Of a stretch of DNA of 64,000 nucleotides, positions 1 to 8,275 are shown piece after piece. The first letter of the stretch is position 1. Each line of letters begins with the position of its first letter. The notes under the pieces are model-generated. The model was not told the origin of the DNA. It ran no database searches and saw only the letters and a list, made by a program, of their open reading frames with translations. The position numbers and the translations under genes were made by a program. The DNA comes from Actinoplanes lobatus (GTDB lineage: Bacteria > Actinomycetota > Actinomycetes > Mycobacteriales > Micromonosporaceae): assembly GCF_014205215.1 (NCBI RefSeq), contig NZ_JACHNC010000001.1, forward strand, positions 315,001 to 379,000. The letters run 5' to 3'.

Positions 1-543
1 GGCGTCGACCTCGAAGCCCTGCTCGGCGACCCGGGCGGCGGGCCGCAGCGAGGCGGCCAGCGAGCGGGTGCCCCATCGGTCCAGCGCCTCCTCCCAGGTG
101 GCCAGGGTGCCGGGCGCGCCGGTGGAGAGCCCGCTCACCCGGGCCTCACTGAAGTCGTACGGCAGCCCGTCCGCCGGGTCGATGAAGTATTTGTCGGTGG
201 CGGTGGCCGGCGCGGTCTCCCGCCCGTCGATCGTCGACACCGACCGTTTCCGGGCGTCGTAGTAGACGAAGAATCCACCGCCGCCGATGCCGGACGAGAA
301 CGGCTCGGTGACGCCGAGCGTGGCGGCGGCAGCGACCGCGGCGTCCACCGCGTTGCCGCCGTGCCGCAGCACGTCGAGGCCGACCGCGGTGGCGGTGGCG
401 TCGACCGTGGCGACCGCGCCGCCGTAGCCGATCGCGGTCGGCTCCTTGACCGGTGTGCCACCGCCGGCCAGGGCCGGTGGGGACGTGACCACGAACCCCA
501 GGGTGGTCAGGGACAGCGCTGTCAGCGCGGGCAGGATCCGCAT
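1..543 (-). CDS. ggt: Gamma-glutamyltransferase, N-terminal part, runs off the window
   Basis: The reading frame opens with MRILPALTALS and an alanine-rich signal peptide that ends near PPALA, so the product is exported. It then shows the family's N-terminal hallmarks: AVATVDATATAVGLDVLRHG, GGNAVDAAVAAAATLGVTEP and SGIGGGGFFVYYD. These match the large subunit of gamma-glutamyltransferase (Ntn hydrolase, MEROPS T3), which cleaves or transfers the gamma-glutamyl group of glutathione-like peptides. Only about 181 codons lie in the window; the catalytic Thr that starts the small subunit after self-cleavage lies beyond the left edge. In an actinomycete, which normally makes mycothiol rather than glutathione, the physiological substrate is uncertain. 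The family call is confident, the substrate is not. Confidence 0.85.
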   Translation of the reverse strand, partial: MRILPALTALSLTTLGFVVTSPPALAGGGTPVKEPTAIGYGGAVATVDATATAVGLDVLRHGGNAVDAAVAAAATLGVTEPFSSGIGGGGFFVYYDARKRSVSTIDGRETAPATATDKYFIDPADGLPYDFSEARVSGLSTGAPGTLATWEEALDRWGTRSLAASLRPAARVAEQGFEVDA

Positions 544-617
544 CGGCCCTCCAGATTGGACAACGTCGGCCATCTATCCCTGCCTACCGGGGATCGGCGC
601 GGCGCACAACCGGTTCC

Positions 618-2177
618 TCATCCGACACCGAACGGTTTCGGCTCGATCGCCGGGCAGGACGCGCCGGACGCGGGCATGGTCAGCCCGATCAGGTAACGAT
701 CGACCGCGCCGCTGACGCACGGGCTGTGCGTGTACGCCACATGCCCCCACCCCTGGTAGGTGAGCAGCCGGGCGGCCGGGCCGAGCTGCCGGGTGACCTG
801 CTGCGCCCAGACGTACGCGGTGGCCGGGTCGTACCGGGAGTTGACCACCAGGACCGGCCCGGGGACGGGCGGGATCGGCCGTTGCGGGTTGACCGGGGCT
901 TCGCGGCCGAGGCAGCCGCCCAGGGCTCTCAGCGCGAGCGGCGAGGCCAGCATCTGCGGGGCCCGGACCGCCAGCGCCCGCATCCGGCCCTGGTAGGCGG
1001 TGAACCCGGCGACCGGCAGCCACCAGTCCTGGCACATGACCGCCCCGAAGCTGTGCGGGGTGAGGTCGGCCGATTCCAGGACCGGCGCGGCGGCCGCCGG
1101 CGCGGGCTCGTACGCGTCTTTCAGGTAGTACGCGAACGAGTACCACTGCGGGTCGTAGAACGCGCTGAACGCCGCCGAGACGAGTTCCCAGGCGCCGATC
1201 CGGGCCGGCGGGTCGTACGGGTCGACCAGCTGCCCGGCCGTGGCCCGCCGCATCAGTTCCGCCCAGATCCGCTTGATGTCCTGGCCGCGCAGCACGCACA
1301 TGGCGTCCCGGGCGCACCAGGCCACGAACTGGTCGAAGGCGGCCTGCACGGCATCGGCGGTCTGGGTGAGGAAGGCGTCCACCCCGGCGCTGTGGTCCAT
1401 CACGCTGTCCAGCACCAGCGCGCGCAGCCGGTCCGGATAGCGTTCGGCGTAGAACAGGCCGAGCAGGCTGCCGTAGGAGGCGCCGTAGAAGCTGATCCGC
1501 TGTTCACCGAGGGCGATCCGGACGGCCTCCATGTCGTGGACCACGCTGATCGAGTCGGCGTGCCGGTAGACCGCCCCGCTGCGGCTCGCACAGTCGGCGG
1601 CCAGCCGGCGGTTGTACTCGCCGGCCTGCCGGAACTGGGCCTCGGTGGTGAACAGGGGCGCCGGATTCCGGTCGACCAGCGCCTGGTCGCAGAGGATCGG
1701 GGCGCTGCGGCCGGCGCCGCGCGGGTCGACCCCGACGATGTCGAAGCGGCGGCGCACGTCGGCGCCGAAGTACTCGTGGTCCAGGACCAGGTTGGCCGCC
1801 GAGACGCCGGGGCCGCCGGGGTTGACCAGCAGCGTCCCGACCCGGGTGGCCCGGTCGGTGGCCAGGCTGCGGGCCAGGGCGATGTCGAGGCGGGGACCGG
1901 ACGGCGCGGACCAGTCGACCGGTACGCGTATGGTGCCGCACTGCACCGTGGCGTCCCCCGCGCACGGTTTCCAGACGATCGGCGGCCCGGTGCCCGGCGC
2001 CTGGCCGGCGTGGGCCGGCTGTGGGGCGTACGCCAGAAGGGTCGTGAGGGTGAGGATCGCGGCCGTGACCCGCCGTGCCAAAGCTCGCAAAGCCCAGACC
2101 TCCGCCCTACGCGGCCCGGCACCACGCGGCCCCATCTTGGGCCGGATCGACCCGGCCGATCCGGCAAACAGCGTCAT
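618..2177 (-). CDS. Secreted alpha/beta hydrolase, S33 tripeptidyl aminopeptidase type
   Basis: A 519-residue alpha/beta-hydrolase of the actinobacterial tripeptidyl-aminopeptidase (SlpD/TAP-like) group. A signal peptide is visible at about residues 30-57, with a hydrophobic run and an AHAG cleavage region. The nucleophile elbow is GASYGS near residue 233. The acid lies in VVNSRYDPATAYVWA and the histidine in GWGHVAYTHSPC, both in the C-terminal TAP-like domain. The family removes N-terminal tri- or dipeptides outside the cell. The ATG at 2177 has a TATATG-like -10 hexamer just upstream and no clear ribosome site, so a leaderless message is possible; an internal ATG about 14 codons later would also keep the signal peptide. 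The gene is divergent from the sugar dehydrogenase at 2239. Confidence 0.85.
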   Translation of the reverse strand: MTLFAGSAGSIRPKMGPRGAGPRRAEVWALRALARRVTAAILTLTTLLAYAPQPAHAGQAPGTGPPIVWKPCAGDATVQCGTIRVPVDWSAPSGPRLDIALARSLATDRATRVGTLLVNPGGPGVSAANLVLDHEYFGADVRRRFDIVGVDPRGAGRSAPILCDQALVDRNPAPLFTTEAQFRQAGEYNRRLAADCASRSGAVYRHADSISVVHDMEAVRIALGEQRISFYGASYGSLLGLFYAERYPDRLRALVLDSVMDHSAGVDAFLTQTADAVQAAFDQFVAWCARDAMCVLRGQDIKRIWAELMRRATAGQLVDPYDPPARIGAWELVSAAFSAFYDPQWYSFAYYLKDAYEPAPAAAAPVLESADLTPHSFGAVMCQDWWLPVAGFTAYQGRMRALAVRAPQMLASPLALRALGGCLGREAPVNPQRPIPPVPGPVLVVNSRYDPATAYVWAQQVTRQLGPAARLLTYQGWGHVAYTHSPCVSGAVDRYLIGLTMPASGASCPAIEPKPFGVG

Positions 2178-2238
2178 TTACCGCATATAGGGCACATCTC
2201 GGCGGGCCATCCGCGGGGATGCGTGGCAGGGTTGGGGA

Positions 2239-3321
2239 ATGGCATCGATCCGCCGGGCCCTCGCGGCGACCAGCGTGGCCGTCCTGACCGCCTGCTCCGC
2301 CAACGGGGAGGCGGCCGCGCCGACGGTGGCGCCGGTGCCGGCCCGCTCGGGTGCTCCGGCGCCCTCGGTCACCTCCCCGCGGACCCCGGACCTCTCCGCG
2401 CCGGAGACCGTGGCCACCGGCCTGGACGTGCCGTGGGGTCTGGCCTTCCTGCCGGACGGCACCGCCCTGGTGGCCGAGCGCGACACCGCCCGCATCCTCC
2501 AGGTGCGACCGGGCGGCGAGCCCACCGAGTTGCGCCGGCTCGCGGCGGTCGACGCCGGCGGCGAGGGCGGCCTGCTCGGGCTCGCGGTCAAGGACGACTG
2601 GGTGTACGCGTACTTCACTGCCGCCGACGACAACCGGATCGTCCGGTTCCGGAGGTCCGGCGGCGACCCGGAGGTGATCTTCGACGGGATCGCCAAGGCC
2701 GGGAACCACAACGGTGGCCGGATCGCGTTCGGCCCGGACGGCATGCTCTACGTCGGCACCGGGGACGCGGGCGAGCGGTCACGCTCACAGGACCGCGACG
2801 ACCCGGCCGGGAAGATCCTGCGGCTCACCCCCGATGGCGACCCGGCGCCCGGCAACCCGTGGTCGGGTTCCCCGGTCTGGAGCCTGGGCCACCGCAACGT
2901 GCAGGGCCTGGCCTGGGACGCACAGGGCCGGATGTACGGCATCGAGTTCGGGCAGAACCAATGGGACGAGGTCAACCTCATCGAGCCGGGGAAGAACTAC
3001 GGCTGGCCCGAGGTGGAGGGCCGCGGCAGCGACGACCGGTACGCGAACCCGATCCTCCAGTGGGGCACCGACGAGGCCTCCCCCAGTGGAGCCGCCGTCG
3101 CCGGCGACACCCTCTATGTCGCCGCGCTCAAGGGCGAACGACTGTGGACGGTGCCGCTCGGCGGCGGCTCGGCGAAGGCCGAGTTCACCGGGAGGTACGG
3201 CCGGCTGCGCACGGTCGCCGTGGCGCCGGACGGCTCGCTGTGGCTGACCACCTCGAACACCGACGGCCGCGGCGACATCCGCGACGGCGACGACCGGATC
3301 CTGCGCTTCCCGGCCCGCTGA
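2239..3321 (+). CDS. PQQ-dependent sugar (glucose/sorbosone) dehydrogenase-like lipoprotein
   Basis: A 360-residue protein with a lipoprotein signal (hydrophobic stretch, lipobox LTAC, Cys near residue 20) and an Ala/Pro-rich linker. The beta-propeller of the glucose/sorbosone dehydrogenase family (Asd/YliI type) follows. Diagnostic stretches are VPWGLAFLPDGTALVAERD, GEGGLLGLAV, HNGGRIAFGPDGMLYVGTGD, LGHRNVQGLAWD and EVNLIEPGKNYGWPE. Family members oxidise aldose sugars with PQQ as cofactor. A ribosome site (GGGGA) directly precedes the ATG. The natural substrate cannot be read from sequence, and many actinobacterial homologues are uncharacterised. Confidence 0.85.
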   Translation: MASIRRALAATSVAVLTACSANGEAAAPTVAPVPARSGAPAPSVTSPRTPDLSAPETVATGLDVPWGLAFLPDGTALVAERDTARILQVRPGGEPTELRRLAAVDAGGEGGLLGLAVKDDWVYAYFTAADDNRIVRFRRSGGDPEVIFDGIAKAGNHNGGRIAFGPDGMLYVGTGDAGERSRSQDRDDPAGKILRLTPDGDPAPGNPWSGSPVWSLGHRNVQGLAWDAQGRMYGIEFGQNQWDEVNLIEPGKNYGWPEVEGRGSDDRYANPILQWGTDEASPSGAAVAGDTLYVAALKGERLWTVPLGGGSAKAEFTGRYGRLRTVAVAPDGSLWLTTSNTDGRGDIRDGDDRILRFPAR

Positions 3322-3325
3322 CCGT

Positions 3326-3979
3326 TCACAGGGCGGCGATCGTCTCCGGGGTCACCTCGGTGATCGCCTTCACCACCAGCGTCGCCCCGGCCAGTGCGTC
3401 CTCGGCCGGTGGGTAGACGCCGTGCGGCACCGCGATCACGGTGAGACCGGCCGCGGCCGCCGAACGCAGGCCGTTGCTCGAATCCTCGACGGCGGCGCAG
3501 ACGCCGGGGGTGAGGCCGAGTTTGCCGACCGCCTCGAGGTAGACGTCCGGCGCCGGCTTGCCGCGCGGCACCTCCTCGGTGGAGAGGGTCACCTCGAAGG
3601 CGCCGGTCAGCCCGGCGGTCTCCAGCACCTGGTCGATCAGGATCCGGGCCGAGGAGCTGGCCAGGGCGAGGCGGTAGCGGGCGCCGAGCGCCCGGACCGT
3701 CTCGACGGACCCGGGAATCAGTGGCAGCGCTTCGCGGTAACGCCCGGCCATCCGGCCCAGGACGTCCGCGGCGACCTCCGGAGCGGTACGGGGTACGCCC
3801 ACCTCGTCGGCCAGGTGTGCCGACCACTCCCCGGTGCTCATGCCCATCATCCGGTCCTGGCTGTCCGGCAGGAACTCCCGGCCGTGCTCGGCCACGTAGC
3901 CGCGCCGGACCTCCTCCCAGACCTCCTCGGTGTCGATGATGACCCCGTCCAGGTCGAAGACGATCGCCTCGATGCTCAC
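3326..3979 (-). CDS. HAD-family phosphatase/phosphomutase (beta-phosphoglucomutase-like)
   Basis: A HAD hydrolase of about 217 residues. Motif I is FDLDGVIIDTEE near the N-terminus, with both catalytic aspartates; motif II is LALASSSAR; motif III/IV is RGKPAPDVYLEA followed by AVEDSSNGLRSA. The DGV variant and the helical cap between motifs I and II are typical of the beta-phosphoglucomutase/phosphoglycolate phosphatase subfamily. The GTG at 3979 is preferred because AGGGTGAT lies six bases upstream; TTG at 3997 and GTG at 3988 are in-frame alternatives. The gene converges on the sugar dehydrogenase with a 4-bp gap. Substrate unknown. Confidence 0.85.
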   Translation of the reverse strand: MSIEAIVFDLDGVIIDTEEVWEEVRRGYVAEHGREFLPDSQDRMMGMSTGEWSAHLADEVGVPRTAPEVAADVLGRMAGRYREALPLIPGSVETVRALGARYRLALASSSARILIDQVLETAGLTGAFEVTLSTEEVPRGKPAPDVYLEAVGKLGLTPGVCAAVEDSSNGLRSAAAAGLTVIAVPHGVYPPAEDALAGATLVVKAITEVTPETIAAL

Positions 3980-4162
3980 ATCGATCACCCTACCCAAAAA
4001 GATTTTGTACGCTCGGTCACACTCCCACGACGCAGGAGCGGCGCTCCCGGCCGGTTCGGTCCGCGCAGATGATCACACTCACCCGATAGGCCAGGGTGCA
4101 GGCGGGTGGCCGGACGGTAGCTTCGGGCGCATCCTTGACGTCGAGCCGGGGAGCCGTCCCAC

Positions 4163-5323
4163 ATGCCAGTGCCGAAAGCCCCGAGATCACCCTCCGTGAG
4201 CGTAGTGATCCCGGTCCCCACCGCGGACCGGCTGCCGATCCTGCTCGGCGCACTGCCTCCGGTGCACGAGGTGATCGTGGTGGTGGGGCCCGGCGAGGAG
4301 ATCGTCCATGGGCTGCCCCGGGCCGCCCGGATGATCCGCCAGACCCGGACCGGGGCCGGCAACGCGCTCGCCTGCGGGGTCGCGGCGGCCACCGGCGACG
4401 TGGTCGTCACGGTGCCCGGCGACGAATCGGCCGACCCGGCCGAGGTGCCCCGTCTCGTCGAGGCGCTGCGTTCCGGCGCCGACGTGGCGGAGGGTGCCCA
4501 CACCCCGGCCCGGTTCACCGACCTGATCCTGCTCTGGTTCATGAGCGTCCTGCTCGGCTGCCGCCCGTCCGACCCCGGCTCCGGTCTGCGGGCGTTCCGG
4601 CGTGACCTGGCCGGCCGGCTGGGGCTGCCCCGGGTGGCCGGGACCGACCCGGACCGCGGCGACGGCCGGGACGGTGAACCGCTGCTCACCGTCCGGTCCC
4701 GGGCCGCCGGCCTGCGGGTCACCGAGGTCCCGGTGGGCCGTCGTCCCGCCTTCACCGGCACCCCGCTGCTCACCGGCTTGTCGGCCGTGTTCCGGGAGTT
4801 CCTGGCCCGGCGCCGGGCGGCGCGGGCCATCACACCGGAGAGCATCGTGGTGCTCACCGCCGGGGCGGCGCGCCCGGCGCCGCCGATCATCGTGGGCCCG
4901 GAACCCGACGGCACGGGGATCAACGCCACCAGGCGCCCGACGATCGACCGGCTGCCCGCCGGTCCGGGGCCGCACCACTGGCCGTCCCCGAACAGCGCGG
5001 ACGGCACCGCCTCCCTCCACGCGGACAGCACCGGGCTGGATCACCCGAACAGCGCCGGGCTCGGATTCCCGGACCGGCGCCGCGGGGAACGCCGCGGCGT
5101 GGAACGCCGTTCCGGCGCGTCCGGCCGTTCGGTCTCGGCGACCGGGCCCGCCTCGCTGCCGCCGGCCGCCCGGCCGGCCGGGGAGATCCCGAACCGGCGC
5201 CGCTGGCGGGAGAACCCGGACACCGCCGGCCAGCCCCGCGGCCAGGTGCGCCCCAACCTGCGCGTGATCAACGGCGAGGGCGGCGGCACCGAGGGCGGCC
5301 GAGGCGACCTCCGCTCGGTGTGA
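4163..5323 (+). CDS. Glycosyltransferase family 2-like protein with disordered C-terminal tail
   Basis: A 386-residue protein. Residues 10-230 look like a compact GT-A (GT2) fold. It starts SVSVVIPVPTADRLPILL, has the nucleotide-sugar region VIVVVGPGEEI, and continues GAGNALACGVAAATGDVVVTVPGDESADP, where the usual DXD metal motif appears as DES. A later block, GSGLRAFRRDL, resembles the acceptor-site segment of polyprenyl-phosphate sugar transferases. The last 120 residues are Pro/Arg/Gly-rich low complexity with an RRRGERRGVERRSG patch. No membrane helix is obvious. The role in cell-envelope glycosylation is inference, and the atypical DXD could mean altered or lost activity. Confidence 0.65.
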   Translation: MPVPKAPRSPSVSVVIPVPTADRLPILLGALPPVHEVIVVVGPGEEIVHGLPRAARMIRQTRTGAGNALACGVAAATGDVVVTVPGDESADPAEVPRLVEALRSGADVAEGAHTPARFTDLILLWFMSVLLGCRPSDPGSGLRAFRRDLAGRLGLPRVAGTDPDRGDGRDGEPLLTVRSRAAGLRVTEVPVGRRPAFTGTPLLTGLSAVFREFLARRRAARAITPESIVVLTAGAARPAPPIIVGPEPDGTGINATRRPTIDRLPAGPGPHHWPSPNSADGTASLHADSTGLDHPNSAGLGFPDRRRGERRGVERRSGASGRSVSATGPASLPPAARPAGEIPNRRRWRENPDTAGQPRGQVRPNLRVINGEGGGTEGGRGDLRSV

Positions 5324-5326
5324 GTG

Positions 5327-6325
5327 TCAGCCGCGGGCGCGGAGCTGCGGCAGGATCTGGTCGGCGTAGAGGCGCATGAACCGCTCCTGGTCCGGGCCGG
5401 GCGCGTGGAACACCAGGTGCTTGAAGCCCATGTCCAGGTACTCGGCGACCTTCGCGGCGTGCTCGGCCGGGTCGGAGGAGACGATCCAGCGGGTCGCGGT
5501 CCGCTCGACCGGCAGGGCGTCGGCCAGCCGCTGCATCTCCACCGGGTCCTCGACGCCGGTCTTCTCCTCCGGGGAGAGGGCCAGCGCGCCCCAGTAGTGG
5601 GTGTCGTTGCGGGCCCGCTCGATGTCGTCGTCGAAGGAGACCTTGACCTCGATCAGCAGGTCCAGGTCGTCGATCTTGCGACCGGCCTTCTCGGCGCCCT
5701 CGGTGACAGCCGGCAGCAGCGTGTCGGTGTAGAGCGGGTGCCCCTTGCCGCTGGTGGTGATGAACCCGTCGGCGATCCGCCCGGCCAGCCGGGTGGCGGC
5801 CGGCCCGGAGGCGCCGATGTAGATCGGCACCGGGACGTCCGGCTTGTCGTAGATGGTCGCGTTCTCGGTCCGGTAGAACTGGCCCTCGTAGGTGACCCGG
5901 TCCTCGGCCCAGAGCTTCTGGATGAGCAGCACGGCCTCCTTGAGCCGGGCGAACCGCTCCTTGCCGTCCGGCCACTGCGTGCCGAGCAGCACCTCGTTGA
6001 GCGACTCGCCGGAGCCGACACCGAGGATCGCGCGGCCCGGCGCCAGGCAGCCGAGCGTGGCGAACGCCTGCGCCACCACGGCCGGGTGGTAGCGGAACGT
6101 CGGCGTGAGCACGCTGGTGCCGATCAGCACCCGCTCGGTACGCGCGGCGAGCGCCCCCAGCCAGGGCAGAGCCGCCGGAGCATGGCCGCCGTCGTGCCGC
6201 CACGGTTGCAGGTGATCACTGACGAAGACCGAGTCGAACCCGAGCTCCTCCGCCAGAATGCCGTACTTGAGGAGCTCCGCCGGCGCGAACTGCTCCGCCG
6301 ACGCCTTGTAGCCGAAGCGAATCAT
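5327..6325 (-). CDS. fgd: F420-dependent glucose-6-phosphate dehydrogenase
   Basis: A luciferase-like (LLM) protein of 332 residues, close to the roughly 336 of mycobacterial Fgd1. It carries that family's signature blocks: GYKASAEQFAP at the N-terminus, VSDHLQPWRHDGGHAP, TSVLTPTFRYHPAVVAQAFAT, GSGESLNEV, KERFARLKE, TSGKGHPLYTD and HLVFHAPGPDQ near the C-terminus. The enzyme oxidises glucose-6-phosphate to 6-phosphogluconolactone and reduces the deazaflavin F420, so it supplies F420H2 to F420-dependent reductases. A second LLM enzyme that would use F420 lies at 11857. The ATG at 6325 is chosen over an adjacent GTG at 6328. It converges on the GT2-like gene with a 3-bp gap. Confidence 0.93.
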   Translation of the reverse strand: MIRFGYKASAEQFAPAELLKYGILAEELGFDSVFVSDHLQPWRHDGGHAPAALPWLGALAARTERVLIGTSVLTPTFRYHPAVVAQAFATLGCLAPGRAILGVGSGESLNEVLLGTQWPDGKERFARLKEAVLLIQKLWAEDRVTYEGQFYRTENATIYDKPDVPVPIYIGASGPAATRLAGRIADGFITTSGKGHPLYTDTLLPAVTEGAEKAGRKIDDLDLLIEVKVSFDDDIERARNDTHYWGALALSPEEKTGVEDPVEMQRLADALPVERTATRWIVSSDPAEHAAKVAEYLDMGFKHLVFHAPGPDQERFMRLYADQILPQLRARG

Positions 6326-6344
6326 CACCGAAGCCTATCCCCGG

Positions 6345-8150
6345 TCATCCGGCCGCGCGGTAAGCCTTTCCAGCTGCCGTGGGGCTGTCCGCATCGGTGT
6401 AGAGGCCGAAGTCGGCGCTGTCACCGACGGCCGGCAGCCCGAACCAGGCGTACCGCTCGACGTACGACCGTTTCTCCAGGCCCGCGGTGGCGCCGTTGAT
6501 GAACCGGACCTTCTGCGCGTCGCTCGGGTAGCGCGGCGTGCCGCCGAAATTGATCAGACCGAACTCGGTGACCCAGATCGGCTTGCCGTAGCGCTTGTGG
6601 ACGGTGTCGACGTAGCCGAGGAACTGGTTCACCGCGGCGGCGCTGAAGTCCGAGCCGTACCAGTGCAGGGCGATCGCGTCGACCCGCAGCCCCTTCGCCG
6701 CGGCGCCGGTCATGAACCGGTCGAGCCAGCCGCCGGCCGTGTCGCCGCCGAACGCGACGGCCGGGCTGACCAGCCTCATCCCGGTCGCTTCGAGGCGGGG
6801 CCAGGCGGCCAGCGCGGCCTCGACGGTCACGTTCGACTGCTCGGCCAGGTCCGGCTCGTTGAAGCCGAGCAGCACGTCGCCCTCGGCCTTCGCCCGCTTC
6901 AGGGTCGCGTCGGTGACATCGGCGGCGCCCCAGATCATCGGCACGAACTCGACGCCGGCCGGGCCGGGCACCTCGTCGTCGGCCGGTCCCCAGTCGTAGT
7001 ACCAGCCCGCGCCGACGTCCTTGAGCGCGCCCTTCGAACCGGCGAACTTCCACACCCCGGCGCCCTTCTTCGGCGAGCGGGCGGCGGGCACGGCGGTCGC
7101 CTTCCTCGACGGCGACTTCGTGGTGGGCACGGCCGAGGGCGACAGCGACGGCGCGGGAGAGGGCGCGGCCGGGGTGGTGGAGACCTCCGGTGCGGCGACG
7201 ACCGCCGCGGGTCTGGGCGGCTCCGCCGGTTCCCGGTACGTGTGAGCCAGCGCGCCGCCGCCCGTCACCAGGCCCGCGGCGAGCACCCCGGCCAGCACCT
7301 TCGACGTCACGGCGCCACCGGTCTTCACCGCCACCGTCGCGTTCGCGGCCGGCGTACCCGTACCGGAAAGGGTGTTGATCTGGATCTTGCCGAAGGCGGA
7401 GCCGAGGCCGGGCGGCAGCGGCACCAGCGCCATGCCGGCGAGCAGGCGCTCGGCCTCCACCATGTCCTGCCAGGCGGGCGCACACCGCCGGCAGTCGCGG
7501 GTGTGCCGGGCGATGCGTTTGCGCCAGAGCGGGCCGGGGCGCCCGTCCCAGCCGGACAGGGTCGCGGACAGCTCCGGGCAGCGCGGCGGGCGCAGCGCCC
7601 GGACCACCGCGCGGGCGGTCTCCAGCTGGCCCTTCATCCGCTGGATCCGGACCGCGGCGTGCTGGCGGCCCAGGCCGGTGGCCTCGACGATCTCGTCGCG
7701 GGTGAGTTCGCCGGACGCCTCCAGCCACCAGAGCGAGAGCAGTTCCCGGTTCTCCTCGTCGAGCCAGCGGGTCGCCTCGGCGGTCTCCCGGCGCTGTCCG
7801 GAGAGCTCCAGGCGGGTGATCGCCAGGTCGGTGAAGTCGGCGCCGGGATCGCGCAGCTCGGGATCCAGCTCCACGGCCGGCGGCCGGCTCCGGAAGCGCT
7901 CCCGCACCTGGCGCACGGTGATCGCGACCAGCCAGGAGCGGAACGCCGCCGGATCGCGCAGCTCGCCGAGGTTGCGCAGCACCCGGAGCATGACCTCCTG
8001 CACCACGTCGTCGGCGTCGGCGTGCCCCTCCAGTGCCCGGCCCACGATGGTGTAGACCAGCGGCAGGTAGCCGGCGACCAGGCGGTCGACCGCGGCCGGG
8101 TCGCCCGCGCGGGCGGCCGTCACGATCGCGATGCCGGGCTGTCGTGTCAT
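6345..8150 (-). CDS. ECF sigma factor fused to zinc-finger, membrane anchor and GH128-like glycoside hydrolase
   Basis: A 601-residue, four-part protein. Residues 1-185 are an ECF sigma factor. Region 2 contains ADADDVVQEVMLRVLRN and RSWLVAITVRQVRERFR; region 4 contains LTRDEIVEATGLGRQHAAVRIQRM. Residues 190-225 form a ZAS-like zinc finger (C191, H216, C220, C223; the HTRDCRRC motif). Residues about 283-303 are one hydrophobic helix. A Pro/Ser/Thr/Ala-rich spacer of about 60 residues follows. Residues 365-601 resemble the Asl1/GH128 glycosyl-hydrolase core, with candidate catalytic Glu in GFNEPD (E432) and in IWVTEFG. The expected topology is sigma inside and hydrolase outside. A good ribosome site (GAAGGG) precedes the ATG. 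The architecture suggests a membrane-tethered regulator that senses or cuts glucan. Release by proteolysis is a hypothesis. Confidence 0.85.
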   Translation of the reverse strand: MTRQPGIAIVTAARAGDPAAVDRLVAGYLPLVYTIVGRALEGHADADDVVQEVMLRVLRNLGELRDPAAFRSWLVAITVRQVRERFRSRPPAVELDPELRDPGADFTDLAITRLELSGQRRETAEATRWLDEENRELLSLWWLEASGELTRDEIVEATGLGRQHAAVRIQRMKGQLETARAVVRALRPPRCPELSATLSGWDGRPGPLWRKRIARHTRDCRRCAPAWQDMVEAERLLAGMALVPLPPGLGSAFGKIQINTLSGTGTPAANATVAVKTGGAVTSKVLAGVLAAGLVTGGGALAHTYREPAEPPRPAAVVAAPEVSTTPAAPSPAPSLSPSAVPTTKSPSRKATAVPAARSPKKGAGVWKFAGSKGALKDVGAGWYYDWGPADDEVPGPAGVEFVPMIWGAADVTDATLKRAKAEGDVLLGFNEPDLAEQSNVTVEAALAAWPRLEATGMRLVSPAVAFGGDTAGGWLDRFMTGAAAKGLRVDAIALHWYGSDFSAAAVNQFLGYVDTVHKRYGKPIWVTEFGLINFGGTPRYPSDAQKVRFINGATAGLEKRSYVERYAWFGLPAVGDSADFGLYTDADSPTAAGKAYRAAG

Positions 8151-8275
8151 CGAGACCCTTCCGTGGAAACTCGGGCTTCAGGCCGTGGGGAGGAAACCGA
8201 ACCCCTGCGAAGCAGCGCAGGGGTGCCCGATCCGCCGTCAAGGCGGATAGGCGTGGGTGGTGAACCACCGCTAGG
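8151..8275 (+). repeat. Cluster of three hairpins ahead of tnpB, candidate left end of the element
   Basis: Three stem-loops follow one another: CCCCTGCG/CGCAGGGG (8202-8209 with 8216-8223), TCCGCC/GGCGGA (8231-8236 with 8242-8247) and GGTGG/CCACC (8256-8260 with 8265-8269). Sub-terminal hairpins are what single-strand IS200/IS605 transposases recognise, so this is the likely left end. The exact boundary cannot be set without an empty-site comparison. The interval also holds the promoter of the sigma-hydrolase gene on the other strand. Confidence 0.45.

Noticed and set aside
726..3416. Very long plus-strand open frame opposite the S33 peptidase
   Set aside because: It is antisense to two well-supported genes, has no recognisable domain and consists of Arg/Gly/Pro-rich text typical of shadow frames in GC-rich DNA.
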